64,000 nt of DNA, from NCBI GenBank assembly GCA_007258455.2, contig VDFB02270651.1, positions 704,469,360 through 704,533,359 on the forward strand. The letters run 5' to 3'. Under the pieces are notes generated by a model. The model saw nothing but the letters and a program-made list of their open reading frames with translations. It had not been told where the DNA came from and did no database searches. The translations under genes were made by a program, and so were the position numbers. Positions 1 to 11,114 of this stretch are shown one piece after another (the first letter of the stretch is position 1; every line of letters starts with the position of its first letter). The stretch is from Sequoia sempervirens. Lineage: Eukaryota; Streptophyta; Pinopsida; Cupressales; Cupressaceae.

Positions 1-3000
1 TCATCTTTGGGATTTTGGCTAACATGAACACTTTTGTGATCAATTGCACTGACTATTCCTTTGCTTGCAAAATATATGGAATCGGGTGCGGGACTTTCGA
101 GGGCAACTGACGAAAAGGACAAAGGAAAGAAGTTAAGCAAAACTCTTCAAGGGAAAGAAGACAAGGACCAAATGAAATACCAATTCTAGGGCGAGCCTCT
201 GCACTCAAAGGTTACCATGGATTGGAAGGAGATCACTGACACCAACATAGGCCACGTCAATATTGATGAATTTATATGAAGGGTCAGGGTTAATCCAACA
301 ACAAAAAATGCAATATTGATAAGACAAAGTGGAATCACAAAAGCTGCGGAATTCCCTCCATCCCTCATGGCCTCTGAATTAGTCATGGCTTGTCCACAGG
401 TGTATTAGCCCAACACTAGGATAATTGTTGATAGGGATGGTAACATTCTCGCTAACATGTTGGCTGGAGGAATCACAAGAACCTTTCATAGTCCCATGTT
501 TCAAGAAATGGAAACACCTACCACTGAGGAGTGCTAGGCGGTGTGGGATGCTAACCCTACGGGTTGTAGGAAGTTAATAAATCAGCATTGGCTCAAGGAA
601 AAGTGGGGCAGCACCGTGAAGGTTCCTAACAAACTCTTTTGTAGTAATTTCTATGAAGACTACCACGATTTAGTCACAATGCTAAGTAGGGTTATGGAAC
701 TCCCTACTGCGGCCTTCTTTCAGGGGTGGATGGTGTATTTCATTAAGAAAATCCTTCGTGGGAATGAAGATGTTACCACAAAGATTGTATTTTATTGGGG
801 AGGTATAATAAGTAACTACTTCCATGAGCAGTTTGTTGATGTGAAGAAAAGCTCCAAATTCTACATGAAGTCATATCTTGTGTACTCCTTGGCAGACCAG
901 AGATAGTACAACGGGTGATTTGTGGCACACGATTAGGAGTAGGGTCAAATATTGAAAGCCTATGATAGATTCCCCCAGCTCCAGTACCAAAACTTCAATA
1001 GGGAGTATTGCAGAGTAAATGATGCCTTCGTCAGCCTTATTGTCAAAATGATTGTCGGGGATTTTGAAAGAAGAGTTTCCCACAGTGCTCGGGCTTTTTT
1101 GAAGCAATATGCCTTCCTCTTCATTCAATACCTAAAGTTCACGTACATATGTGCCCAAGGCTTCACCAAAAGGCCAAACAAGTTGCCTCGATACCCCAAT
1201 GACCGAATCATCCTATTGGAGCTTTCTTGGTAGCTCCAACACATATAGGTGATCTTCAGTGGCAAACATATAGCAGGGATCTCTTATCCCATGACTCTTG
1301 GAAAGGGCATGTATAAGCTACAAACTTCCCAGTGTGCTGGTAACTTTGAGAAGGAACTAAAGGATTACCACTTTCATCTACACACTGCTCACCCTTGAAT
1401 GGATCCATATGGGCATGTAAGGAAGGCACTGGGACTGGGATTCGCTCATCTCCACCACATTGAAAACTTTTGGGGGGATTTTCAAGATGATAAAGAGGTA
1501 CGTGCAAGGCACTATATGTGGATGACTACACATTTTGTAAGGAAGGTGCAACCGTTTCCCATACTAGACCAAGTCAAATAGGATGATAGCACCATAATGG
1601 ACCCTAGGTACCCTGCAGTCGCCAATTTTCTAGTACCAACAATCAACTGGGATGAGTAGGAGGTTGATGACCTTGATATCATAAGCATGCCAATCTATGT
1701 CCATACCAAAGAATGGGTTGATAGACGGGTAGCCCAATTAAGACAGCAGGAGGTAATTTTGACTTATGAAGGGCTCAAGAGTGAACCTAGTGCCACGGAG
1801 GATGCCACTGCCACCACTTCAACTGGCGGGACGTCCAAGTCTCCTCCGATCACCAAGTCTAAGGAGAGGAAGGAGACAGAAACATAACAATCTCCTGACC
1901 CTAAGGTCTATACAAGAAAAGAAATAGGAGGCTCACCCTCCAAAAGACTTAAGTAGAAAGAGGGTACCACAGAGCAGCCCTTAATCCAAGAGGAAGAAGT
2001 AAAGGGTATAGATCAATTAGAACCCCTCTTGGCTCTCTCTGCCCAAACTGTCGCACCACCTACTTCTCTTGCTATGGTCGCTACATCCCTGCCGGTGGTA
2101 GACATCTTTGTCCATCTTGCCCCTTCGCCCCCGACCGAGTCGGTGATCATAATTGACTCCTCCTCTGCCATAACTACTCCTTCCTTTGCTACTATGTCAC
2201 CCACCACGTCACTCCCATTACCTACGATGGTTGCACCAATGCCCACTTCCACCTTGCCTGAAGCCTTCTCAAAGCATATGCAAAATATCCCTTTCGAGCT
2301 CTCCCAGATCCTCATGGATCCCACTCTTCAAGTAGCCTTAGCTCAGGTCCTCGCTACTGGAAAACCTTCACAACCTCTGACAGGGCCACCGGCTATGGAA
2401 GCCACCATGTTAATCTCTAAGGAGTGGGAGAGGTGAGAATAAGAGGCCTCAAAGCCCTTTGAAGAGGAGGTCGATAAATACCACGAGCACCCGAAATATG
2501 AACATCACACTATTGATACGGTGGCCTATGAAGAAGAAGGATCTGGTTCCTCTAAGAGCGGGGATGAGGAGGAGGATGTTGGTGGTAAGGTCATTGTGCA
2601 GATCGTCGATGATGACCTAGAGGAAGAAATGGCCCAGTAGTTGAAGGATACTAAGGAAAAGGCAGAAGGGTCACTCCTTGAAGAAGAAGGATAGCAGCAA
2701 GAAGACAAACCTAAAAGTGAGGCTCAAGCAAACGGAAGCCTCGAAATCGAATAGCTCAAGGAACATATGCATGAGGTTGAACAAACTAAGAGAGAGAAAG
2801 GAGGGGAAATGAAAGAGAAAGAAAGTCCCTTGCAGCAATTATCTACCAAACCTCCTATTAAACGACTTGTATTCATCCAGGACTCTGATGAAGAAGAAGA
2901 TGCCCCTAAGTAGGAAGAGATGGTTTCGAAAGATAAGAGATCAGAAAACTTGGCCTTGGCCGAGAGTGGAAATGATGATCATGAGTCACCTAAGGGAAAG

Positions 3001-4188
3001 TTTTCCGTGCCTGAATGGTTAGAAAAATAGCTCGAAAGGAGAACTCCCATACTAAAGGACCCAAGGGTGAGACTAGAGGCTATTTTAGCTCGAGCTCAGA
3101 TCACAACAAAGAAAGAAAAGAAGCCTAAGACCCAATCCAAGGTAATGATGGATGCTTATGGGTCTCGAGCTGTACAAATAGCAATGCCGGTAATGGGTCA
3201 GGAAGGGATAACTTACAATGTCTCCACCATCAACTTGGGGACCACCACCAGAGAACACAAGGTAGGGCATCTTGATGAGTCAGTGGCCATGGTGGTACAT
3301 TTGATAAAGTAGGACAAAGTTTCAAAAGATGAGCTCAAAGAACAGGTAGCTACTTTGATGGATTACATTCAGCAATGGTCTTCGATGGATGACCTGCCCA
3401 CCACATCCACAACTGCACCCCAACTGCTGTCCAAAGAATAGATTGATAAGATGGAAAGGAGAAAGAACTTGGAAAGGACTATAGAAAGCTGGTTCCAATA
3501 AGTCTTATACGTCAGGAACATGGGAATTAGCCGAGCTATTCAGATAGCCAATAAGTTCTTCGACTTGTAGCAACCTTTGGAAGGTATGAGAAAGCTCTGC
3601 ATTGACTTCCCTGCAATATACAACTCCACCTTTCCTAAGATTGAAGCTATCCTTCAATTACCAAAAGCCACATGGGAAAAGGAGCTTGCATTCAGGGGGG
3701 ATGATCATTGGCTGATGGATGTGTGGCGGCGATACTTTGACAATCAGAAAGAAAGGTTGGAACAAATAATGAATAAAGTGGATCCGAATATCAAATGGAT
3801 CAAGGAAATCAGAGCAGAATGTGCCCGATACCTCAAGCTGATGACAGAGTATGACATGCCCGCAGTGCAAATGGATCCAGAGAAGGTGAAGCCTTACTTC
3901 CAAAAGAAGATGGAGGATGGGATGTCTAGCAAAATGATAGTGGAGCTCATGAGTTTTTCTGCCCATGCTTTCGATCAGTCAGAGCTATTCAAGGAGCAAG
4001 GTGCAAAATACGATGAGGACTGGAAGAGGCTAGAGGTTAATGCAAAGGAATGGAGCTACCAAGCATTGAGGTGTCAGATCATTAAGGTAGACAAGCTCCA
4101 GCCAGTTGTCCTAAAGTTCATGGAATACATAGCCTTAAAGAAGCAGGAAGACAGCCTCGTAGATGATAAAGAACTCCCCAAGGAGTAA
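1..4188 (+). pseudogene. Decayed 1,396-codon ORF of unknown function
   Basis: I do not recognise the product. One frame runs from the window edge to a TAA at 4186-4188 with no frameshift, interrupted by 28 stops: 19 TAG, 6 TGA and 3 TAA. Codons about 1-590 look globular and rich in aromatic residues (WGSTVKVPNKLF near 604, FQGWMVYFIKK near 718). About 1760-3060 is a low-complexity Ser/Thr/Pro then Glu/Asp/Lys/Gln-rich stretch. The end (3577-4188, open for 203 codons) is a helical, charged domain with no membrane segment. The true start lies at or before base 1. An LTR-like TATA box follows at 4355, so the frame may be the last gene of a retroelement, perhaps an accessory ORF, but this is inference. 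A host gene captured by an element is the alternative. Confidence 0.6.
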
Positions 4189-5336
4189 CCACAGTAAACA
4201 ACAATCAGCAAAAGACAAAATTGCTACAATGTCGTCATTAGATGACAAAATAGGGAAAAGGACAAAATTTTGTTTTTAAAATTGTAAAATATTGAGGGTT
4301 GGTGAAACCCTATTTTGTAATGAATATTGTCCATTCATTTGACTTTTGGAGCACTATAAATAGAGGTCTCCTCTGATTTGTAAAGGGAGTTGAGTTGTTG
4401 TAAAGACATGCTATAGAAATTTATAATGAAAATACATTGACTCGGTGCATTTTATGAGTTTCTCACATGTTGCTTGATTCAACCTCCATTGTTAGATGTT
4501 TAACTTAGATTTTATTGCTATTTTAGTTAACTATTCTCTTGCCTTGATAGATTTTAGGAATGCTGTCCTATGATTATGAAAATCACTGCAGTGTAGATGC
4601 CTTCTTAGTCCATACTTTTTGATGTTTGCTGATGGTAGATAGTTGTGTAAAGTTAGTTTGGACTTAAATTAAAGTTGTTCCAAACTTTCATCTTTGTTCA
4701 TGCATGCATATGGTGAATGAAAGACGAAACATTTGCAGACCTTAGAAGATAGCACAAATTCCATGAGACTGTGAGATTTCTAGTTAAGTGGAATATTGTT
4801 TCCAAGAAGCTATCCATTGCAGGAACTCCATTATTACTATTCACAATTAGTTGTAGATCCAGGAACCTCCTCTCTTCCTTGTCCTTTTTTCATTTTATTT
4901 AATGAGTGAGCTATGCTAAAGTTCATTTCAGATTGTAAAGATAAATCCAGGGATAAAAATGGAGTTCAAGATTGTTGTTTGAACCTACAACAAATGCACA
5001 ACAACCTTTCATCTTAGGAGCTTCATTTCAAGACCCAACTTCCCATGCTTTGTAACCCATCCGTAAGTCCTCCCTGTGATTCCAGCAAATCATATCAAAC
5101 AACTGAGATATTCCAAGCACTGTCAAGACCTGACATTAGAGACCTTGGGATAGTGTTCTCCAATTTTATTGTGGGAGATTGTCTTTCAAGAGAGGTAACA
5201 CACCTACGCACTTCCTATGTTGAGAAGTGCATAAAAAACACATCAACAGGTACCTGATCTAGCCTTGTTGCCGGGACCCATTATTTTTGCTTTTAGTAGT
5301 TGCTTCTAGGTTTTAACTTCTCCCTAAGTCTAGCTT
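4189..5336. other. Non-coding stretch after the decayed ORF
   Basis: No recognisable gene. The first 200 bases are AT-rich and purine-rich and hold a TATA box. TGTCGTCATTAG at 4230 could be the left end of an LTR, but I could not find a matching CA end or second copy. A 70-codon open frame at 5045-5257 has no recognisable motif. Confidence 0.5.
4355..4362 (+). promoter_or_regulatory. TATA box, LTR-like promoter
   Basis: TATAAATA in the context CTATAAATAGAGG, about 170 bases after the end of the decayed ORF. The same kind of core (CTATAAATAAGAGG on the minus strand) lies inside the LTR of element B at 53293-53300, which suggests that this is the U3/R border of an LTR from a related element. 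Transcription is inferred, not shown. Confidence 0.5.
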
Positions 5337-5698
5337 AAGGGGGGGTGTTAGAGTAATTGGTTATTTACTTGATTAATTAAACAATATTTGTTTAATTAAT
5401 TACAATTCCCTTTATCTCTTTTACACTTAAGCTAACATTAGGTGCATAATAATTAATTATTTTAGTAATTATTAATGTGCAAACCTAGGGTTTTCCTTTT
5501 TGACCTATATGTGGTTGAAACTTTTATTTTGTAATCAATTCCTTTTTTACACATGGGAAAATATAGAGCTCCATATCTTTGAGCATTTTATTGTTTTTTG
5601 TTTTGCTTCTCTTTGCTTCTCCCTGTAATAGGTATTCTTAGCTTGCAGAAATCTTTGGGCTCCTATGAAGTTGTATTTTCTCAACTTCTACACCAACA
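5337..5698 (+). mobile_element. Polypurine tract and 3' LTR remnant
   Basis: AAGGGGGGG (5337-5345) is followed directly by TGTTAGAG, the classic polypurine tract and LTR start of plant LTR retrotransposons. A plausible LTR end is ACCAACA at 5698, giving about 353 bp. No matching 5' LTR or coding region is visible upstream, and the 5-bp flanks do not match, so this is the tail of a truncated element rather than a solo LTR. The superfamily is unclear; a short LTR of this kind suggests Ty1/copia. Confidence 0.45.
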
Positions 5699-5899
5699 AT
5701 AAGTGAACCAAAACCGTGAAGAGACAGATGCACTCATTTCCCTAAAAGTATAGCACTGACATAGCAATCTTCAAGTTGTGCATCACCAACCAAACCACAC
5801 CTCCATAGTAAATAACCATTCAAGAACATGAGATTGAAAAAATAAGGTATAGACCCCCCTTGTGATTTTCTCGTAAAAAAATTCTATATGGATGGATGG

Positions 5900-6838
5900 A
5901 TCGAGACACAAGACACCATTGTTTCAAATTCAAAATTGTTGGCTCTTTCACAATTGTTTTCTTCATTTATTTGATCTAAGACAACCTGTTGTCTAGAAGA
6001 TTCACTCAAAATCACAATAAAATCCTTTATATTGGGAAGATTGTTCAAAATTTTCCCATCATAACAATGAACATAAGCAATAGTCATTAACCTAAATTAT
6101 GCAAGAGTTTCATCAAATTCTACTTTTCCACTCTCTTTTCCATTTTGAATTTTATTCCCAATTTCATCCATGAAGAACTTCCTCAACTCGTAGATCCTGC
6201 TGTTAGTCATAACTTTACCAAGTGTCTAGGATACCTTCTAGTTTTTACCCAAGCAACAATTGAAAAATTTGGCCTTACCAGATACAATGTGTTGAAAAGC
6301 TCTTTGACATTATTCTGGAAAAGAGTTCTTGAGAGTATAATGCATAGTTTTGAATTAACATTTTTGTATGAATTTCATATCTTTGATTAGCTATTTTGAG
6401 TTTGATGACCTTCATCAATAATGAGCAGACATGTTCTCTTTAAAAAAAAAATTCCAATATCCGTAGCCTCTTTAGGAAGGCTCACATTTGTCTCACAAGT
6501 TAGGTATACAAAAATATTGTAGCCAATAACAAGCACACTTTTTCTTCTATGCCACTCACGAAGCATCATCAAAAGCCTCAAATTTTTTAGTTTTTTCCCA
6601 TGATCTGGTTACTCTTAGCCATTTTTATAATCTCTTCATATTCACAGATTGAATGAATTTCATTCCAAAAGGTCCTTGATCTATTTAGCATGTAAAATGG
6701 AATGTCAATACTCCACTTCTTGAACTCTTTTTCCCAAGGGAAAAGGATGTTTTTTGGAGCAATAATAAAAGGCCTACTTCTAGGAATTTTTTTAGAAAAT
6801 TCTTTAGAAAAAAATATTTCTCATGCTCTAGGCACAGG
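5900..6838 (-). pseudogene. CLASSY/DRD1-like SNF2 ATPase fragment, left arm
   Basis: Minus-strand remains of a SNF2 helicase-like ATPase. From the centre outward: IIAPKN (motif Ia region), WSIDIPFYMLNRS, SVLVIGYNIFVYL, then LLIIDEGHQTQNS at about 6387-6430, the DEGH Walker B box typical of the plant DRD1/CLASSY subgroup. Further out are a region with KFFMDEIGNKI and HCYDGKI...LPNIKDF (5884-6087), matching the linker after the DEGH lobe in that family. Known members work in siRNA-directed DNA methylation with Pol IV or Pol V. This copy has several frameshifts and stops and lacks the C-terminal helicase lobe. A different SNF2 subgroup is possible, but DEGH and the GTGKTF box in the spacer favour CLASSY/DRD1. 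Confidence 0.7.
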
Positions 6839-7845
6839 AAAAACATTTCTAATTATAATTTTTCTATTTCCTATTCCTGAAGCATGAGAAATAATGAGAA
6901 TTTTTTTTCCTGTGCTCGGAGCAGGAGAAATAAGTTTTCTAAAGACCTACTTGGAATTGTTTCCTAGAAGCATGCCTTTGATCATTGCTCCGAAAAACAT
7001 GTTTTTCCATTGGGAAAGAGAGTTAAAGAATTGGAGTATTGATATTCCAGTTTACATGCTAAACAGATCAAGGACCTTTTGGAATGAAATTCATTCAAAC
7101 TGTGAATATGAAGAGATTATAAAACTGGCTAAGAGAAACCAGATCATGGGAAAAAAATTGAAAATTTTGAGGTGTTTGGTGATGCTTCATGAGTGGCATA
7201 GAAGAAAAAGTGTGCTTGTTATTGGCTACAATATTTTTGTATACCTAACTTGTGAGACAAATGTGAGCCTTCCTGAAGAGTCTAAGCATATTGGAAAACT
7301 TTTTTTTGAGAGCCTAGATCTTCTCATTTTTATGAAGGTTGTCAAGCTAGAAATAGCTGATCAAAGATATGAAATTCATGCAAAAAGGTTAATTCAAAAC
7401 TTTGTATTATACTCTTAGGAACTCTTTTCTAGAGTAACTTCAAAGAGCTTCTCAACACATTATATTTGGTAAGGCTAAATTTTTTCGATTGCTACTTGGG
7501 TAAAAAATCGAAGCTATCCTCAACACTAGGTAAAGTTATGGATAATAACAAGATCTACATGCCGAGAAGTTCTTCGTGGATGAAATTGAGAATAAAATTC
7601 ATAATGGAAAAGAGAGTGGAAAAGTAGAATTTGATGAAACTCTTGCAAAGTTTAGGTTAATGACTGATGCTTTTGTTTATTGTTATGATGGGAAGATTAT
7701 GAATTGTATTCTCGAAATAAAGGATTTTACTATGATTTTGATAACATCTTCTATACAGTAGGTTGTCTTACATCAAATAAATGAAGCAAATAGTTGTGAA
7801 AGAGCCAACAATTTTGAACTTGAAACAATAGTGTCTTATGTATTG
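6822..7845 (+). pseudogene. CLASSY/DRD1-like SNF2 ATPase fragment, right arm
   Basis: Plus-strand copy. A Walker A box LGTGKTF is encoded at 6828-6848 in the spacer. After about 20 extra codons with one TGA (6885), the same frame continues at 6894-7418 with LKTYLELFPRS, PLIIAPKNM, HWERELKNW and SVLVIGYNIF. The Walker B region is damaged here (LLIFMKVVKLE where the left arm keeps LLIIDEGHQ). Beyond a stop at 7418 the linker region is found in another frame (DEIENKIHNGKESG at 7576; FVYCYDGKI near 7672). The extra codons at the centre look like a product of the inversion junction. No C-terminal helicase lobe is present, so it cannot encode an active remodeller. Confidence 0.7.
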
Positions 7846-8135
7846 ACTCCCCCTATGATTTTCTCCTAGAATAAGGTATAGAAATTTTGAATTAGAAACA
7901 ATGGTATATGAATAACTATTTAAGCTATCTGTTATGCTACAACAATTAACTACATGTTAGAACATATCCATAGAAGCATAAAATAGTAGGTGTAATTCAA
8001 CTCAAACTCTATTGTGGTAATTTATTTGTAAGGAACTATGTGCTCCTCCATGAACATTCTCTATGCACATAGCCAAACATTTAAAGTTCTTAACCAAAGC
8101 TCCAAAAATGAGTATCTCATCATTGAATGACTCCT

Positions 8136-8964
8136 TGTTAGGATTTAGGTGCCATCAACCTTGTAAATTGTTTAATTAATTATTCTCCTAAATTGTTTTG
8201 TACATTTACCCATAAGAGGTGAAACAGTTTGACCAATGGTAGTGAAAGAGACAATGTAAATGTAGTGTTACTATTAGTGTTTGTCCTTTTGGAAAAGGAC
8301 AAAACAACTAGGTGTCCCACTTTGGAATCTTCTAAAATGAGGTTGTTGGGTCAAAATAGGGTGTTGTAAGAGCATCTATGACATGTATGATAGTTTTCAT
8401 AAGCTGCTATGACAATATGACAGATTCCCTATGACAAAATATGCTATTCTTGCACCCCAGGCGCCCATGCATGAGAGATGCCTTATATGAAAGCTGTAAG
8501 ATCATCTATAAGAGGTTATTTTTGGTATATTTGACCATTTCAAGGAGGGAGGCGTGGGTTTTTCTAGATGTTATTGTTGCCTATTGTTTGGTGAAACCAT
8601 GGTGGTTTTCATCCTCACAAATCTCTATAACTTGGGGCCTTGAGCTAGAGTTATTCAATTCAGTTTTGCAGGTTTGTAGGGTAACATGGTGCTACCATAT
8701 TTTACAGAGTTTGATAAGAGAAGTATATTGTTGCATGTAATATTTCAGATTATCAGTAATATACTTTCTTCTCTTTCTATGGTGGAGTTTTTTCCCTTAG
8801 GGGTTTCTCCACATAAATCTGTTGTTGCATGTGTTATGATTCTTCTATCTCTCTCTCTCTCATTCTTTCTTCACAGTAAGGATAAAGGTTAATCTACATA
8901 TTTCATATTTTCATACACTTATTTAAGTTCATATTGCAAGCTTTCTTCACCTTGATAATCAACA
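8136..8964 (+). mobile_element. Solo LTR, about 829 bp
   Basis: Begins TGTTAGG and ends ATCAACA. It is flanked by CTCCT (8131-8135) and CTACT (8965-8969), a 5-bp target duplication with one mismatch. The U5-like part has GGGGTTTCTCCACATAAATC (8799-8818), an arrangement common at the R/U5 end of plant Ty1/copia LTRs, and a CT microsatellite at 8850-8862. No primer-binding site or polypurine tract touches either edge, which supports a solo LTR left by LTR-LTR recombination. Small open frames inside it are not genes. Confidence 0.6.
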
Positions 8965-9658
8965 CTACTTTTTCTCTGTATATGACAGTACCTGAGCTTC
9001 TGGTGTTTCTAGACAAAACCTATAGCGAAAAAGTGTAGAATCCATCTAAAGGAACCATCTTCAGATCTCTTCCCTAAAATGAGGGTTGAAAACATTAGAA
9101 GAAAAGAAATACCATAATTCTAAAGTAATAATTTATATCAAGCCAAATGTAAAAAATTATAATTAAAAAAAAAACCTTATAATTTGGTTCTCCGACATCA
9201 ACAAATTTTGAACTTAACTAAAATGAAACATCTCCTGGTCTTTTATAAGAACAAGAATCTTGGGAAAATTTAACAAACACATGAGAAGAAATCAAAGGAT
9301 GAATTAATATAAGGAACGTGGTGAATGATAGCTAGCAGATAGACTTATGAATAAGTCAATACACTTGACCTTCTTTAGCAGTTTTAACTTTTGAGACTTT
9401 TCAAAATAATATCAGGAGCTCAAATTGGACCAAGAAGATTTATGGTTTTATCTTCAGAATGTAGGAACTTTTTGCGTCAGATATTAAGAGTGATCAACCA
9501 AGAATCTAGAGTAATTGAATGAATCCTAAGATGTAATCAAGTGGAAACTAATGTTTCAGTCCACAAATGTTTGCACTCCTACACTTAGGTTCTACTTCTG
9601 AAACAAAACACTTGAAAGTGTTTCACACTAGCTCAAGGTACTCTCCTTCATCACATGC
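8965..9658. other. Unassigned intergenic DNA
   Basis: No coding pattern, LTR end or tandem array was recognised. The sequence is AT-rich with short A and T runs. Confidence 0.5.
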
Positions 9659-9852
9659 ATAATACCTAGTCTCTCAGAACTTCTTTCTCTCAAGATCCTC
9701 CTTCACATGAACTATTGGAGCCTACCACCCAACTTGGTTATGTCACTAATAGAAATCCAAGTTTTTTGACCATCCATACCTGAATGTTGCATCACAATCT
9801 ATTCTTCTTGCACATAAAAATGCCACATATTAACCCTTTCTAAATAAAACAT
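9659..9852. repeat. Left copy of a ~194-bp direct repeat (LINE flank)
   Basis: Matches 33404-33598 in the same orientation with about 12% difference by eye. It ends exactly where a run of ten T (the minus-strand poly(A) tail of the LINE-like unit) begins. The partner begins exactly at the truncated 5' end of that unit, so the pair behaves like an unusually long target-site duplication. Confidence 0.7.
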
Positions 9853-10178
9853 TTTTTTTTTGGAAAATAGCTACCTTAGAGGGTAGCACTCTTCTATTGA
9901 TAGCAAGAAGTTACATCATTCATAAATACAAACATTCAGAGATATGTCATACATCCATAAGTGCATCAACTAGAGAGAGAAATAGAAGGCGAACAAAACA
10001 AAATTGAACCCAAAAACAACACCCCTTGACAAAAATAAAAATTGGAGCCTAAACTAACAAAATTTAAGCTGAAACTTCATCATCCTCAGCTTCGTTTGAG
10101 TCATCCTCCCCTTTGAAGCTTGACAGAATTATGATTAGACCAAGACCCATGTTTGTCATCCTCAGGACATCCTTTTCA

Positions 10179-10691
10179 TTAGGACCCTTTATTTGCAACC
10201 ATATGATTGAGAAACCCGGTCATATCCTTGGCCAAGACAACCAATTTAAACTTCTTTGTTGCCTCAAGCACCTTTGAGTCATTTCTTGTTTCCTCAAAAT
10301 CAATTGTCCCAAAAATGAAATCTTCAAACAACCAATCTTCACTTGCAGCAAGTTTCAACTTTACTGCCTCATGAATATTCACCACAAGACCAATGCAATG
10401 CTCTGCTAGAATTTTTCTGCCAACTGAGTACAAAAAATTATTGAAGAACCAACTCAACATGATATTATTGTGGAGATCTCCCCAGATCCTATGCTCAACA
10501 ATCACCCTCATGATGGCTTCGATCATCTCCTCTGATGGAAAATTGAAAAGGCGCGCCAACTGGGCTTCATATGAATCCCGAATATCTTCATGGAACTCAC
10601 TCCTACCTACCAAAATTCTATAGCAATGATAAACCTTCAAAATCTCCACCACCATGTTGAAGTTCCTTAGAGTTTGTGACACCTTCAACAT
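10179..10691 (-). CDS. Unrecognised 170-codon ORF in the LINE-like unit
   Basis: An open frame between the RNase H-like domain and the poly(A) tail. Starting at the ATG at 10691 it reads MLKVSQTLRNFN and is helix-rich and soluble in appearance, with no signal peptide or membrane segment. Upstream codons stay open for about 25 more residues (PLPSLYTCGFAKES), so the ATG may not be the true start. No family is recognised. It could be a C-terminal extension of the element, or a host 3' segment carried along by readthrough retrotransposition. The lack of stops over 170 codons in such decayed surroundings is notable but may be chance. Confidence 0.3.
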   Translation of the reverse strand: MLKVSQTLRNFNMVVEILKVYHCYRILVGRSEFHEDIRDSYEAQLARLFNFPSEEMIEAIMRVIVEHRIWGDLHNNIMLSWFFNNFLYSVGRKILAEHCIGLVVNIHEAVKLKLAASEDWLFEDFIFGTIDFEETRNDSKVLEATKKFKLVVLAKDMTGFLNHMVANKGS

Positions 10692-10840
10692 ACTCTCCTT
10701 TGCAAAACCGCATGTATATAAAGAGGGAAGGGGTCCAAAAGCTTCATAACTTGACTTCCAAAGTATGAGAGAGACAAGAATAGATGGATATTTTTGTAGG
10801 GTCTAGTGTTGGCCAAATCGCTGCTTGGGGCAAGGAAAAA

Positions 10841-11114
10841 TTATATGTAGCACTCAGATGCAACAAGTACCTCCACTGATCTCCAAGTGCGAGGGTCCTT
10901 GTTGCCAAATCTCTGTTCTAATTGGTTAATCCATGTGTTTTCCAAGACATCTTCCATTTTGTTGGCCTCCCTCAACACGTGACCTAGTCTTGCATCATGG
11001 ATCATTTCATATAGAGGAACAATGATGTCCAAGAAATCTTGGAGTTTCCATCTAGGAGATTATTCATACCAACTACCCTAATGAGAATCTCTGAATCACC
11101 TTTGATATCTAGTT
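10841..11114 (-). pseudogene. RVT_3-type RNase H domain, C-terminal half
   Basis: Reading continues from the part beyond the copia insertion. It shows the third acidic residue in KGDSEILI and the fourth in REANKMEDVLEN, preceded by RLGHVL, all typical of the plant RVT_3 RNase H-like fold found in LINE polyproteins. The reading frame is cut at 11114/33196 by the copia target site. Together with the N-terminal half, all four acidic positions of the DEDD centre are visible. Confidence 0.65.

Larger units (their letters stand above)
5900..7845. repeat. Head-to-head inverted repeat of SNF2 gene fragments
   Basis: The left arm (about 5900-6838) read in reverse complement aligns with the right arm (about 6909-7845) over nearly their whole length, at roughly 87-90% identity by eye with small indels. 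The spacer is only about 70 bp. Inner edges are marked by GGCACAGG (6831-6838) and CCTGTGC (6909-6915). An RNA crossing the centre would fold into a hairpin of more than 900 base pairs. Both arms carry the same stretch of a SNF2-family ATPase gene reading outward from the centre. Confidence 0.85.

Noticed and set aside
2013..2324. Minus-strand 103-codon frame rich in Gly, Ala, Val
   Set aside because: Shadow of the Ser/Thr/Pro-rich plus-strand segment.
1..4188. TAG recoding or readthrough as the reason for the in-frame TAG codons
   Set aside because: TGA and TAA also occur in frame, and TAG replaces usual Gln or Trp positions in ordinary gag-pol genes here; decay explains it more simply.
4230..5345. 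LTR starting at TGTCGTCATTAG (4230)
   Set aside because: No proper polypurine tract before it, no matching CA end, and no second copy in the window.
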